Assembly (NCBI GenBank): GCA_024036415.1
Contig: JAMWET010001646.1
Location: forward strand, 228,501 to 292,500
Length of the DNA: 64,000 nucleotides
From: Prochilodus magdalenae
Lineage: Eukaryota; Chordata; Actinopteri; Characiformes; Prochilodontidae
Direction of reading: 5' to 3'
Part shown: piece by piece, positions 26,001 through 38,199 of the stretch
Numbering within the stretch: the first letter of the stretch is position 1
Layout of the letters: each line of letters begins with the position of its first letter
The notes under the pieces: model-generated
Told to the model about the DNA's origin: nothing
Databases searched by the model: none
What the model saw: only the letters and a program-made list of their open reading frames with translations
Program-made: the position numbers and the translations under genes

Positions 26001-29000
26001 GTTCAAGGCCTTGCAGGTCTAGACTCACAACCTCAAGTCACGCAGCCATATTGTTGTAAAACATGCAGAATGTGGCTTAGCATTGGGCGTTAAAATGCGC
26101 ATGGGCATCCCTGAAATAGATTAAAAAGCAGAATATGTTGCTCTAAAAATGTCTATGGCACCTTCACAGATGTGCACCAAGTTACCAAGCCATGGGCAAT
26201 GAAACGCCCTCATGACATGGACAAGTCTTGGCTTTTGAACATTACGCTAAATATTCTTCTTTGGCCCAGAGAACATGACATCGGTTGTTTACATAAACAT
26301 CTGAATGCTCAATTTGTCAGGCCACAACTTGCATTTCCACCGTGCTTTAGTTCATTTCGGAGTTCGAGCACAGAGAACTTGGCTATGTTTTTAGACATAG
26401 TTGAGACAAAGCTTTCCCTGTACTTAGCACAGTCCACCTTGCATTTGTGGTTGCAGTGACAAATGTGTTTGACATTAATTGACATTAATTAATTGTGAAC
26501 CCATGTGATGACATCCATTTTTAAAATTTTGAATGTTATCCCGATTAGGGACTAAAGGGCATTCGTTGTGCTTTTTTTCGTCCTTCATCTTAGCATCTAA
26601 AAATTTTGTCTGATTCCATGAATCTTTTGATGATATTCGGCACCATAAAGTGTTAAAACACACACAATCTTTGAGAAACATTCACCAACGATTCTTAAGA
26701 ACACATTTCTTCTTAAAACCCACTTACATAGTTTTCATTCACCATTGTTTTCTTATTTTTGTAGTAGGAACAATATTAACACAAATTCAGGAGCATGGTG
26801 TGAAAACTCAAGATTCATATGTAGGTTTTTTCTTAGGGCAAGAACAAACTTAAGATCAAACTTGCGAGGATATTGGTGAATGAGGCCAATGATTCTTTAC
26901 AGGTTGCATTATTTTCTGATTTTTTGGCAAAGTGATGAGTCTTAACCCATGCTAGCTCATAATGGACTAGCTTGCATCACCTGATTAGATGTTTTGGAAC
27001 TTTTCACAATGGTCCTTAACACTATTACATTAAATACCTTTTTGACACTGCAGTTTATATCTCAGTATCTCTTGTCTCACAATGTGACGAGACTGCCCAT
27101 CTGATTACATATATCAAAATATAGCCTTTTCTCTACGAGTGACTTATATAAGAATTCACAAACTAGAATTCATCCCAAGGGAATGGAAAGGGTGGGAGGG
27201 CTGTCTGTCTAGTGGGGACATGCTTGTCATTTTCTTAAACCTGGGAATGGCATCCACTTGCATACCCTCCTTGCAATCCCATTCCTCATTTGTTTCATAA
27301 GTCTCTCCATGGATATTCTCCTTTTCTAACCTCTTTCACTGCAGTTTGTCCTCCTCTCTTTGTTTAAGTGCCTTGGAGGTTTGTCCTCAGACAGATCTCT
27401 CTCAGAGAACTCCAGCCTGGTTCATTCTGAGCCAAGTCTCATTGTAGAGCTTTCTGAGTTAACTAAAAGAAAGCAGCATAGTGCAATCTACGCCGTGTGG
27501 GGAGGGTAGGGGATGTACTCACGAGCCACAGTTGAATTGGGTTGTTTGAGAACTTGGCTAGCTGCTAGTGGGGCCTCTAAAAGGGCTTGAAGTAATTCAG
27601 TACGGTTGAATGGACAATGGAGTGTGTGAATCTAGGCCAGAGTGGTGGCACTTCCACTGGCACTTACTCGCATGGTGCCTACTCTTACATTAACACACTA
27701 TCTCAGCTTCTTGTTTAGGCTGAACTTCTTTATGACTTCTATACAATTCTTACCATAGATGCCAAGACAGGAAGGAAGAGGGTAGCTGTGGCCACATTGC
27801 TGGTGCACTCGGTGAAAGTGGCAATAAGGAGGCACAGAACAATGACAATAGCCCACGGAGGGATACTGTGCAGGGGTGTTAACTGATTACCCATCCACCT
27901 GGATAGGCCTGATTCCTGTGGCAACAGAGACAGAGAGTATAGGTGCAAAACAAGCAACAGTAGGTTACAGGTAATATGTGAAAGCAAAGATAGATAAATA
28001 CAGTATACTTTATGTTGCTACAGTGTTGTGATCAATTTGAATGGGAAGTGGTTGGTTTATTAGCATATATTAAAAATACAGTTTAAGTTTTATGTAGCTA
28101 ATGTGATGCTCATGGAATGTTAGGCTGTATTGTATTTGTAATTAAACCCAATTTCTCAACACCTCTGCATAATACAACCAATAAGATGACAACAAACTTG
28201 TTCACAGTGATTTGATGTGAAATTGTTCATTGTAGAGAAATCTGCTGACTCTGATGTCTTTTCAGTGAAAGTGATAGGAACCAAGGACTGCAGTGTTTAC
28301 ATGGTAAATATGACCATTTTATTCACCATCCAAACCACCAGTAAACTTACATCAGAACTTGTGTATGTAATGTTGATAATGGTAAAGATTTATTAAATCT
28401 GAAAATTCCTTTTATAATTTATTCCTCACAACATCCACATTCCACACTATGAGGATTTTGAAATTATGTTTTTTATGTTTTAGTATCAGTGAAACCCTAC
28501 TCTCTATGTCAGTTTCTTCCAATTCCGGTCCTAAGGGACGCCCCAGCCCTGCATTCTTCTGTTTTCTTGCCAAAACACATCCACTTCAGCTCAGGAAGGG
28601 CTTGTTAATTAGCAAATTAGTTGACTCAGGTGTGTTGAAATGTGTAGGGAAGGGGGTCCTACAGGAACCAAAGTTGGGAAACAACTTGCTATATGTAAAT
28701 TAACAGCATGCAAATGTACATGTTTAGGCAGAAGGTACATTGAAGGTACGTGACTAGAAGTTACCTCACTCCCTTTGGCCAGCGCAAACCCGCCCCCCAG
28801 AAGCAGCACTATGTTCCAGGGCAATTTCTTCTGGGCTACCTTCCACGTGAGCAGGGGTGGTGTAGGGACAACAGTGGACTGTGCTATGGAAAAGTACACA
28901 AGTTACTTAAAAGCTACCACCCAGTGCTGTGTTGGTTAGTTAAGAGTATTAAGCAGTACACTGGGAACACCTGGACAATGAACACTGAAAAAACTTTTTA

Positions 29001-32000
29001 AATGTTGGTTTAAATGTACTTGATTCAAATGTGTCCATCATTTTTTTTAGAAATTGGCACATATTGGCACAACTACAAACATGACTAAAATAGGTGGAGA
29101 GTGGAAAAAGGCAAAGGGGAGTTGTCATTCCAGTTCCAGTGTTATAGTTACTAAAATCGCTCATTGCATTTCAATAGTAAATTTGCAAGAATGACAATAT
29201 CACACAGAAAGCGGTTCCTACCATGGCTTGGTCCAGCTGGTGGGCTGCAAAAGAACTGTGGTGGCTTTGACGGCAGAATGAAAAGAAGCACGGCGATGAG
29301 CACTGCCACCGTGGCATCGGTCACATACCTGTAGGTTTTCACAGTGGCATTATCGACTGACCTAAGTTTACTTTAGCAGTGTTCTTAACTCTATATAAAT
29401 CCATGTTGCTTTTAACATCTATTATCTCCACATACCACAGTTATTATTTACTGAAAATGTGAATGAGAGCTTTGCTACTGGAAGCTGCAAGGTGGAACCC
29501 TTACTCTGCGTCTGAATTGAATATGTGTGTGGCCCAGCCGGCCACAAAGCCAGGATCCCTGGTGAACCACAGCACCACGAGAAGGCAAAAGAGAGCCAGC
29601 ACGTTGAACTCTCCGTATGTCATGGGCCCCAGCTGGCGGTGCTCCTCACGGATCACGTTGTAGGCGGCAATTTCCTTTTCCGTCTTCACCGCTCCGCAGC
29701 CCCACGTCTTCCTGAAGCTGGGCAGAGGAGAACATGGACGAAAAGCCAAATTACAATTTTTTAGAATGAAAAGTGGGGACTGTTGTGTTGATCAAAGGGG
29801 CGGTTTGGCAAAATTAGAAAACTGTGCCATTTCTGTCCCTATCATTATGTAGCTACTCAGTCAAGGCATGTCTGGTGAATAAAATTTGCTTCATATTGTC
29901 ACAAACCAAAAAAAAATGACACTGCTGTAACAAGACACCCTTCCTTAACAATGGTGAGTTTATGAGGAAGTGGTCTTCCTTATGATGCCCTCAGGTAGAA
30001 AAGGCCTCAGTGACAGCACAAACACTTTTACTGCCAGGAAGAACACTAAGGTTCCCACAAATCAATATAACTGCATGTTTAAACCTGCTGGCTGATTAAT
30101 TTATTTATTATACCAAACACAGATGAGGTTGTTTTAGTAATGTGGCTGATGATCTGTGATGGTTGATCTGTCTGGTGTTAGGGTGGCTCATGTGCCGTTG
30201 CAGCATGCAAATTATGCCTGTACAAAAAGTACATGTCTGTACACATGCCTGTACAATTTAAGACCACAGCGCCAGGTCATAGACATTAGACAAAGCACTG
30301 TCATGTCTCAGCTCTTGTGCAACTGAACATCAGGCTTAACGGCCACAGACAAACCGCTTGACAATTACCATTCCTTTCTTTCCTACATTAATTTCAGTCC
30401 TGTGGACAAATTAAAGATGACAGTATTGTCTCTGTCGGACCAAAACTCCAACTCTGTATGGAACTCTCAAACGAACCAAAACTCTGTATCTCTATTTTGC
30501 TTATTTGTCTTTTTTATGTGGAACTTGAAAATGCCTGCTGGCCTTTATTTTGTACTGGAATCTGATAAATGGACAACGATAATGGAGAAAAAAGTCTTCC
30601 ATTAACTGGCATTCAAAGTTAAGAACATTTTATGCATCTCCTGTAAAGTTTTGCAGATGCAAGATTATGTCACAACAGTGACAGAACACCACAATCCTGA
30701 CCTTTACTGAACTGTAGTATTATTGGGTTCTTTCTTTTGATTAACTTCAATTTCAATATTACTATGTTTTCTCACATGACTGCTATAACATTAGGAACTC
30801 TCACAAAAGTACTGAAGGATAAACTTTTATCATATTATACTGTTGTTTTGTTATTATTATCAGATTATTAATTGCATAATAATATTAAATAATATTATTG
30901 ATTGATTGATTGATTGATTGAGTTAGTTAGTTAGTTAGTGCTATTTGTGTAATTTAATAAAAAATAAAAAAAAAGTAAAAATACATGTACGACAATTAAA
31001 ATACCTTCTTATTTACCTTCCAGCTGTTATTTCCAAACATTGTCAAAAAGGTATACAAAAAAAGGAAAGGACTTTTTGTGGCTACAACAAAAAACTCTCA
31101 ACGCACTTCACTCACTGTGGTTTTTTAATTGTCTAGGTGTGAGCTTAAATAACCTGATAGCTGGAATGCAGAACTAAACTTTGAACACCAAACCTGTTTC
31201 AGCTGATCAACTACATCTGGCATAATAGAAAAACTGAATTATACTTTTTCACTATCAGTCTTAAACAACACTTACTTGAACCCCATAAAAAGAAACTGCA
31301 GCCACAGCCACGCTAAAGTCAGCATGAGGATCATGTTCGGAAAAGCGAAGCCAAACCAGGAGGCAAAATTTATAATGTCGCCATTCTGAGGAAACAACCT
31401 GAGGACAAGGAAAAGGACAAGAGAGAGAGAGAAAGAGAGAGAAGCAAATGAGTGTAACCAGTTCAGAGAAGCATTCTTTAAAAAAGGCTAGTAATTGAAA
31501 GGTAATGCCCACTGGTTCATTTGCCCCTTGAGCACCAGGTTAGGCCCTGTGCCTGTGAGAGTGGCTGTTCCTCCGATGCTGGCAGCATAGCACACACACA
31601 GTGTCATGCCTTTACATATGCGTCTTCTCTCTGCTGCCTCCTGGCGCCTGGCGGCTTCGGCCGACACTTCCAGACCACTGACCACCACTGCTAGAAAACA
31701 AACACAAATACCGTAAAGCATTCCAAAATGCGTCCAAGATCTCACAGGCATGCAGGAATGACTAAAAATCTAATAACCCAATACTCTCTATGATAATACA
31801 TAATTCATTTGTTCAGCTGGAAGTACTCCATACATGTCCATAGGTATGGTAAACTGTCTGACCTTGTCCACCTTTGTATTTGGAAGGTTTGCTGTACTGT
31901 GCATCTGGAGTCAGGCTTTCCTCCTCATCACAGCCGATCTGTGCCGGCTCACTCTCCTGGCTGTTTAGTTGCGCCAGCACAGCCTGCACTATGGGCACCA

Positions 32001-34863
32001 TCATGGCTGTGGTGGCTGTGTTACTGATCCACATAGAGAGGAAGGATGTCACACCCATGAAGCCCAGCATCAGCCTATGATGAGTGAAAAAAGAGAAAGA
32101 GAGAGACAGACAGAGAGAGAAAGACACATTGCTTAAACAATAAAATAAATGAGAGCTGCTTTACTATAACTAGAGATGCAAGGTTTGTAAATCATTGTTG
32201 CAGTGTTGGCCTTTGCAATACTGATATCGCATAAGGTGACAAATCCTGCAGATTGCAGATGCTCCAGGTAAGTTTCTCTTGGGGTATGAAATCAAATAGT
32301 AATGTAAATCAGTTTGGCCAGAAATAATACAGAACAGACGAGTATCTGATCTAAAATATTAGAAATGTACAAATTGTGGAATTTTGGTCCTGTATATATA
32401 TATCTAGATGCTGATACATAAATAATTACAAAATTTGGAAACCGAGGCTACATTTACCTATATAACCATTATGGATAAATGTAGCATTGTAATAAGCAGA
32501 CATTTTAGAGTAGTAACCTAGTGTCACCTAAATCTTCTGTACATCCTCCTGTATTGCATCAAATTATCTCGGGTTAGTGTTTCAAACAATCTTCCAATAT
32601 CTATATGGTTCTAATATCATTGTGCTATTAATGACAAAGATATGTGAAAAGTTATAACCCAAAAAGCTGCTACTGTTTTTGGGTATAACAAGTTTCCGAC
32701 AGCTGACCTACAGTAAAATCAAAAGCATTTTAATATTTAATCATAACACAACACTTACAATTCTCATATGTGTATATTCATGCCCACTCCAATCCTGTAT
32801 TTACATTTCATTATTCAATGTAATTTTATGTTCCTTGCTGTAGTTCCACATGTTGTATGCAGGTGGCAATGTCTTATTAGTTGTGTACATCAGTAAATCA
32901 TCTAACTTACCAGGCCACGGTTGGACAAGGATCAGTTATCAGTGTTGTTCTAGAGCTTCTTTGTTTGATTTGACCTGAATGGCCACAGAGTGGTGGATTG
33001 TTGCAGTCTGAGGTGAGGTGACGTAGATGTCTGGCATGAATTTATGATTCATTCTAAACTAATTACAACTTATTTCTTTGTACATTTCTATATATTAACC
33101 ATACCTGTTCTTTGGCAATGCCTTTGCTAATGAAGCAAGTTGTAGTTTAGGCTAAGGTTTATTCTCTGGGACACTAAATGAAGGCATGAATACCAACATA
33201 ATGAACAAATCCTTAAGAGTTCAAATCACTCAAGAAAACCCTACAGTGGTTCTGTTCAGTCGCCATCTTCCAAAACCTGGTCAATAACCAGGGAGTGATT
33301 TCAGTGTGTGTTCCCTCTACTTAGAATCGGTCAGAAAGACTTTAAACACATACAGAGTGGATACATCTGGGCAGGATGTTGATTGTTGTTTCTTTCTATA
33401 GTCACGTATGTCAAAAGCATAGTCATAAAATGCTGCCAAATGACATCTGTTATGAGTGAGCTCCCTTTCAACAGGTTTTCTGTTCTTTTCTACTTATGGG
33501 GAAATGTGTAGAAAAGATTGTTCATGGTTCTATCAACTTATGATGCAGATATTACAGGTTCAGGTGAAAATGTTCTTAATGTTCTTACTGTTCTTAAATG
33601 TTCTTTATGAATGCTATATATAGAAATGTAATGGCAATGTAATATACTGTCCACATTGAGCAGCCATAACTGTAACTATGTTCATGCTGTTAGCAGAAGT
33701 TACTCACAGTGCAGGACGCACTCCTACAATCAGCAGCACTCGCAGAGCAATGCGCTTGTGCAGGTTCCAGTGCTCCACAGCCACTGCCACCATCAGTCCA
33801 CCCACAAATAACATATTGGTGTCCTTTAGGTACTGCATGCACACCTGGAGAATGACACCAGAATAAAGACTGCAATTACCTTAACCAATCTATACAGGGT
33901 GCACTTTCTCTTAATCCACGCAAAAAATGCAGCTTCTTCAAATTTATGTCACACCCAGAAAATGCACTTGTGATAACTTATTTTTTTAACTCTTTTTTTT
34001 ATGATGTAAATTTTGCATGAATGTACACCTTTAGAGATCCATGCCAAAGAGTCCTCTAAAGAACCATATTTAAATAAAAGACTACACAATGTAGATGTCC
34101 ATTTGGACTGGTTTCTTTACAGTAGTGGTGATGGGAACCAATGGGCACCAAAATGTCTACAACACAAATATAGTAAATTTACATACTACCCCAAATCGCC
34201 AGTGAAACTGCATGAGCCCTATGAGTCTGTATGTAATGTTGATGATAATAATAAATGAAATTTAAAAATAACATAAATCTTGCAATATCTTTGCATGTGC
34301 TTCTCTACCACAAATGTATTTAAATACACTTTAAACCAAAACTGTATCACAAAACTTTCATAACACTTGCTTTACATTATCATGTCATAGAATAGCCCTC
34401 TGTAATGTTCAGAGGTATTAAAGTCTTTAGATGTCTGGCTCCCATCACCACCACTGTAAACAATTCTGACTCCTCAAGTTTCTCTAGAACAGAGCAACTC
34501 TGAACACTGGTGTTGGTGCAGAAGCTTTGTTTACATCTCAACCATTTAATCATGTGGAATTAGGAAAATTTGTTCCCCATTAAGGGTTCTTCTTATAGCC
34601 TTTTCATTATGTGGATGTTCTTTAAAAAACGTCTTCTCACACTTAAACATATCATGCAAATATGGTTCTTTTAAGAACGACCTACTAAAAGGATCTTTTA
34701 AGAATCGAAAAGGTAAATGCTGGTCATTGTTTACCTGTTTGGACTGCATGATGCCGAACAGAGGGAAGAGGAGAGCAGGCAGCAAAGCGGTGACGGCCAG
34801 TGGGAGAGCCTCTGTACACCAGTAGACCGCCATCATCAAGATCACATAGGCACAGCTGGCCTC
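23003..34863 (-). CDS. slc13a2: Sodium-coupled di/tricarboxylate cotransporter (SLC13 family, NaDC1-like), first coding exon not found
   Basis: Eleven phase-consistent minus-strand exons: 34735-34863, 33708-33844, 31863-32074, 31513-31690, 31276-31398, 29505-29717, 29222-29328, 28765-28883, 27754-27915, 24989-25126 and 23003-23128 (TAA 23003-23005). Together they code 547 residues of a family of about 580. Both sodium/substrate hairpin motifs are present: [13 protein letters not shown] (third visible exon) and [10 protein letters not shown] (27754-27915). So are [42 protein letters not shown] and the C-terminal N-T-W-G. The family imports Krebs-cycle intermediates with sodium across the plasma membrane. 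Segments such as [11 protein letters not shown] and L-F-P-Q-N-G favour SLC13A2; F-R-K-T-W-G-C-G and the C-terminal end favour SLC13A5. The paralogue is therefore uncertain. The donor of the third visible exon could instead lie nine bases earlier in the transcript (gt at about 31870). The short N-terminal exon should lie upstream of 34864 but was not recognised. Confidence 0.93.
24334..24399. repeat. 17-bp perfect stem hairpin, pre-miRNA-sized
   Basis: ttaaatggtgcagcagt (24334-24350) is the exact reverse complement of actgctgcaccatttaa (24383-24399), with a 32-nt loop. One wobble pair and one A-T pair could extend the stem inward. It lies in the last intron of slc13a. No known miRNA seed was recognised. 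Confidence 0.9.
25478..25553. repeat. GT then GA microsatellite
   Basis: gtgtgtgtgtgcatgcgtgt, then gtgtgtgtagagagagagcg and further GA runs. It lies in the slc13a intron between the 24989-25126 and 27754-27915 exons. Translations through it are low-complexity artefacts. Confidence 0.9.
25780..27060 (-). mobile_element. Degraded Tc1/mariner-like transposon (copy 3, minus strand)
   Basis: Antisense wording of the same family as copies 1, 2 and 4: aaaaagttggaacaggagca tgtttaccactgtgttacat, gcagaatgtggcttagcatt, ccttcacagatgtgcacc, and near the other end gaatcttttgatgatattcg and aatctttgagaaacattcac. It fills much of an slc13a intron. All frames are broken. Confidence 0.75.
28195..28405. repeat. 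Foldback MITE family member (partial)
   Basis: Carries the family core, cagtgaaagtgataggaacc, then gaccattttattcaccatcc aaaccaccagtaaac and tgtaatgttgataatggtaa. The same order of phrases occurs at 34100, 44550 and 48730. No inverted partner arm was found for this copy. It lies in an slc13a intron. Confidence 0.55.
28508..28690. repeat. Short MITE with imperfect terminal inverted repeats
   Basis: The left end (gtttcttccaattccggtcc taag) pairs imperfectly with the right end (gtcctacaggaaccaaagtt gggaaac). Between them lie acacatccacttcagctcag and ttagttgactcaggtgtgtt g. This is a well-known fish MITE structure, probably hAT-related. It lies in an slc13a intron. Confidence 0.65.
30889..30941. 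repeat. (ATTG)n / (AGTT)n microsatellite
   Basis: attgattgattgattgattg attgag switches to agttagttagttagttag. It lies in the slc13a intron between the 29505-29717 and 31276-31398 exons. Confidence 0.9.
34005..34550. repeat. Foldback MITE family member
   Basis: The arm tttctttacagtagtggtga tgggaacc (about 34119-34139) is mirrored by its reverse complement at about 34438-34464 (ggctcccatcaccaccactg taaacaa). Inside is atgtctacaacacaaatata g, shared with the 44.5-kb copy. The right edge has ttgtttacatctcaacc. It occupies most of the slc13a intron between the 33708-33844 and 34735-34863 exons. The left boundary is uncertain. Confidence 0.7.
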
Positions 34864-35475
34864 CTAGAAAACGTACATGCATACCTTTTCAACACCACAT
34901 TTCATTTGCAGTTCATGCACAGAAACTACAGTAGTTTACAATGATAATAACATAAACAGATCAGAAAAGCATTACACAGTTAAAGCAATCACGTTTCATT
35001 TCACTGGATAACCCAGCTTAATCCAGTCCTACCTCCTCCCATTATAAAAAAAAAAATTAGAAACACAAAAACCTTTCATGTACCAGGAAACAAAATCACA
35101 CATGGTTCAAGTCTGAGATGATCAGGGTAACCTCAGGATACAAACCAGCAGCAAACAGGTAAAACAAAAACAAGGCTAACAGAAGCTGCTGCACTGACTA
35201 GCCACTAAGGGATGCAGACAAGTTGTGATTCCAGTAATGGACCCACAACAAGTGTACAAAACAAAGGCAAATCAAACCAGCTGGCACAACATGGCACAGT
35301 TAACATACCCTTGTACCCACAACAAGTGGGAAAGGAAGAAGGACCAAAGGAGTAAAGAAAAGTATCAAGCCATTCTTAGAGGTCCAGATGGATTTCAGCA
35401 GAGGTGACATCTTCCAGTAATGAAGGGGGATCCAATACAGTGAGGTTGTACTCGGACCCTTTCTTTTAAACTTGA

Positions 35476-35476
<1 letters not shown>

Positions 35477-35555
<79 letters not shown>

Positions 35556-35613
35556 GTGTATGAGAGAGAGAGAGGACGCGCGGGACAAGCAGAGGTATAG
35601 AGAGAAAGAGGTG

Positions 35614-35648
<35 letters not shown>

Positions 35649-35690
35649 TGTGTGCATGAGAAAAAAAGGGGAGAGAAAGACCGCGTGCAC

Positions 35691-35747
<57 letters not shown>

Positions 35748-35910
35748 CTATGTATGAGAAAGGGGTGTCAGAGGGACAAAGCGCGTGCACGCGACACAGA
35801 GAACGTAAGGGAGGGACAGAGATATGTATGAGAGAGGTGTAAGAGAAAGAGGGACAGACAGAGACGTGTGTCTATGAGAGAAGTGAAAGAGAGAGAGTGA
35901 TCATGGATGA
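35477..35910. repeat. Long GA-rich (purine) microsatellite block
   Basis: Pure (GA)n at about 35477-35550 and again at about 35693-35745, with diverged GA-rich sequence between and after. All purines lie on the plus strand. The minus-strand open frames here are poly-Ser-Leu artefacts. It lies upstream of the slc13a coding exons. Confidence 0.95.
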
Positions 35911-36802
35911 ATTCACGCAGTTGGTTTAATAGCGGTGAACAGATCTCCGTGTAAGTGGGGATGTGCATGTGGTGTGTTTAAGTAATGTCTGAGTATGCTG
36001 TATCCAAGTAATGTTTTCATGTTATGCCCGCGAGGGGCTGTCAATTTACTCTCATTTCTGGCAGTGACCGCTGTACTAACGTCTCCGACCACTAAGCTGA
36101 ATCTGAGTTGCGTTACATTACAGCGCTCCCTTGCGGAATAACCACGTCATTGCTCTGCAATAAGTTTCCTTTCATTCGTAGTGAAGGCAGAGCCGCCGTA
36201 CCGCACTGTCAGACCCTCAGTGCCGTCACTCAGACCCGGATATGATACTACACCGTGGTCGACAGGTTACTATACTTACTGTTTTAGGCATTGCCTCGTG
36301 TAGCGTTGTTAGAATCCCTGAACACTAAACGCTATGGCCCTAGGAGTCCCAAACTACTCCTTACTCTCTACATTGTACATTACGTGGGTTTATGAGTATA
36401 TATCCTGTAGAGAATCGTGCACATGGGGCTGCATCTGAAATGTCTCTTTGTTAGACATATTATGCAGAATTTGAGTCATTAGTTTAATCCCTGTGTTGTT
36501 CACTACATAGGGAGTAGGGGCCTGTTTGTGATTGAGCTTAAGTGATCATGAACTGAAAGTGGTTTGTGGTCCAGTTGAGGGACATAGTGGGTGTGTAAAT
36601 CAATAAGGATTGAAACGTGTACATGCTTTCTTGTCCTATGAATCCAGTTTGAGTGCTAAAAATTGTGTCTCATTATAAGATGCTCAATCCATCCGTTTTC
36701 TCCATCACTTGTGAAGGCGTGGCTGCAGTTCGAAGCAAAATGACTGAAATGGCGGGAGACATGTGGACACGTGGAGATATGTGGTGCATTAACTAAAAGT
36801 GA

Positions 36803-37442
36803 TACCTGCTGCATTGAGCAGTAAATACCTGCATTGGGCAGTAAATACCTGCTAGGTAGTAATACCTGCTGCATTGAGCAGTAAATACCTGCTAGGTAGT
36901 AATGCCTGCTGCATTGAGCAGTAAATACCTGCTAGGTAGTAATACCTGCTGCATTGAGCAGTAAATACCTGCTAGGTAGTAATACCTGCTGCATTGAGCA
37001 GTAAATACCTGCTGGGTAGTAATACCTGCTGCATTGAGCAGTAAATACCTGCTAGGTAGTAATGCCTGCTGCATTGAGCAGTAAATACCTGCTAGGTAGT
37101 AATACCTGCTGCATTGAGCAGTAAATACCTGCTGGGTAGTAATACCTGCTGCATTGGGCAGTAAATACCTGCTGGGTAGTAATACCTGCTGCATTGAGCA
37201 GTAAATACCTGCTAGGTAGTAATACCTGCTGCATTGGGCAGTAAATACCTGCTGGGTAGTAATACCTGCTGCATTGGGCAGTAAATACCTGCTGGGTAGT
37301 AATACATGCTGCATTGGGCAGTAAATACCTGCTGGGTAGTAATACATGCTGCATTGGGCAGTAAATACCTGCTGGGTAGTAATACATGCTGCATTGGGCA
37401 GTAAATACCTGCTGGGTAGTAATACTTGCTGCATTGGGCAGC
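36803..37442. repeat. 40-bp minisatellite, about 16 copies
   Basis: The unit is gtaaatacctgctaggtagt plus aatacctgctgcattgagca, 40 bases, with the hallmark gctgcattg counted 16 times. The spacing is a regular 40 bases from 36869 on. Variants are a/g in tagg/tggg, gagca/gggca and acctgct/acatgct; the gggca and tggg forms predominate towards the right end. The first unit carries a 20-base half-unit slip. The array is open in all minus-strand frames because it lacks stops, which produces false 60-180 residue ORFs. Confidence 0.97.
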
Positions 37443-37639
37443 CAGCTTACAAGTCTTACATGTACTCTGTAGTAATACAAGACAGTAGTAGACAGTGGGG
37501 GTAGTTAGACAGTGGACAGTTGGTTATATCGAACATTTGATGAGAATATATATATATTATATTTTTTGATGAGAATATATATATATTATAATAAATTCTA
37601 TAATAAATGACTTTATTTTATTATTTATAATGTTTATAT

Positions 37640-37950
37640 TGTTATATATTGTTCTGTTGATCTCTTATTTTTGTACTGAGTACCTTGCTATCCCTTTGCT
37701 GCTGTAACACTTTGAATTTTCCCACTGTAGGACTAATCTTATCTTAATTTCATTGATTCGTATTATTCTTTGTTTGTTTGTTTGTGTTCATTATGGTTTT
37801 TATTATCGTTATTATTTTATTTGATTATTTATTTTTGTTTGTTTACATTTTTTCAGTCCCTAATTTCTGTATTGGCTGTATTGGTACATTGTAAATGAGG
37901 GTGTTCCTCAAAGTACAAAGAGTTTAAATAAAGGTTAATTGAAACAACAA
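37640..37950 (+). mobile_element. LINE 3' tail fragments
   Basis: gctgctgtaacactttgaat tttcccactgtaggactaat cttatctta (37699-37746) and, further on, gtaaatgagggtgttcctca with gtttaaataaaggttaattg (about 37892-37941) are both typical fish LINE 3' ends. Bodies are absent. Confidence 0.55.
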
Positions 37951-38199
37951 ATCCCGTGTGGTCTACCTTTTGCACTGGTGATACAGGCTATAGACAAAAG
38001 GTGGCGCTGTTCACGTTGTTTGAAAAATGCCATTACAACCTCATTTTTGAGCAACAGGGTCATATGTTTTAATAACTATGTGCCGGTAGATTAGCAGAAT
38101 TCTCCGGAAACCGCGTTTGCTGAGATGCTTATATGTATCTGTTAAATAAATGAAATCTCGGGAACGTCTTTGGCTTTAACGTCTCCGCTACTTCCTCGT

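Noticed and set aside
35395..35790. 131-residue Ser/Leu-rich open frame
   Set aside because: Translation of (GA)n tracts on the opposite strand; no gene evidence.
36803..37442. CRISPR-like regular repeat
   Set aside because: Units abut with no unique spacers, and the host is a vertebrate. It is a minisatellite.
36892..37480. Open frames of 60-180 residues with a repeated Q-V-L-L-P-S-R-Y motif
   Set aside because: They are read through the 40-bp minisatellite. The unit has no stop on the minus strand in any frame, and since 40 is not a multiple of 3 the same peptide cycles through all frames. No splice or start context.
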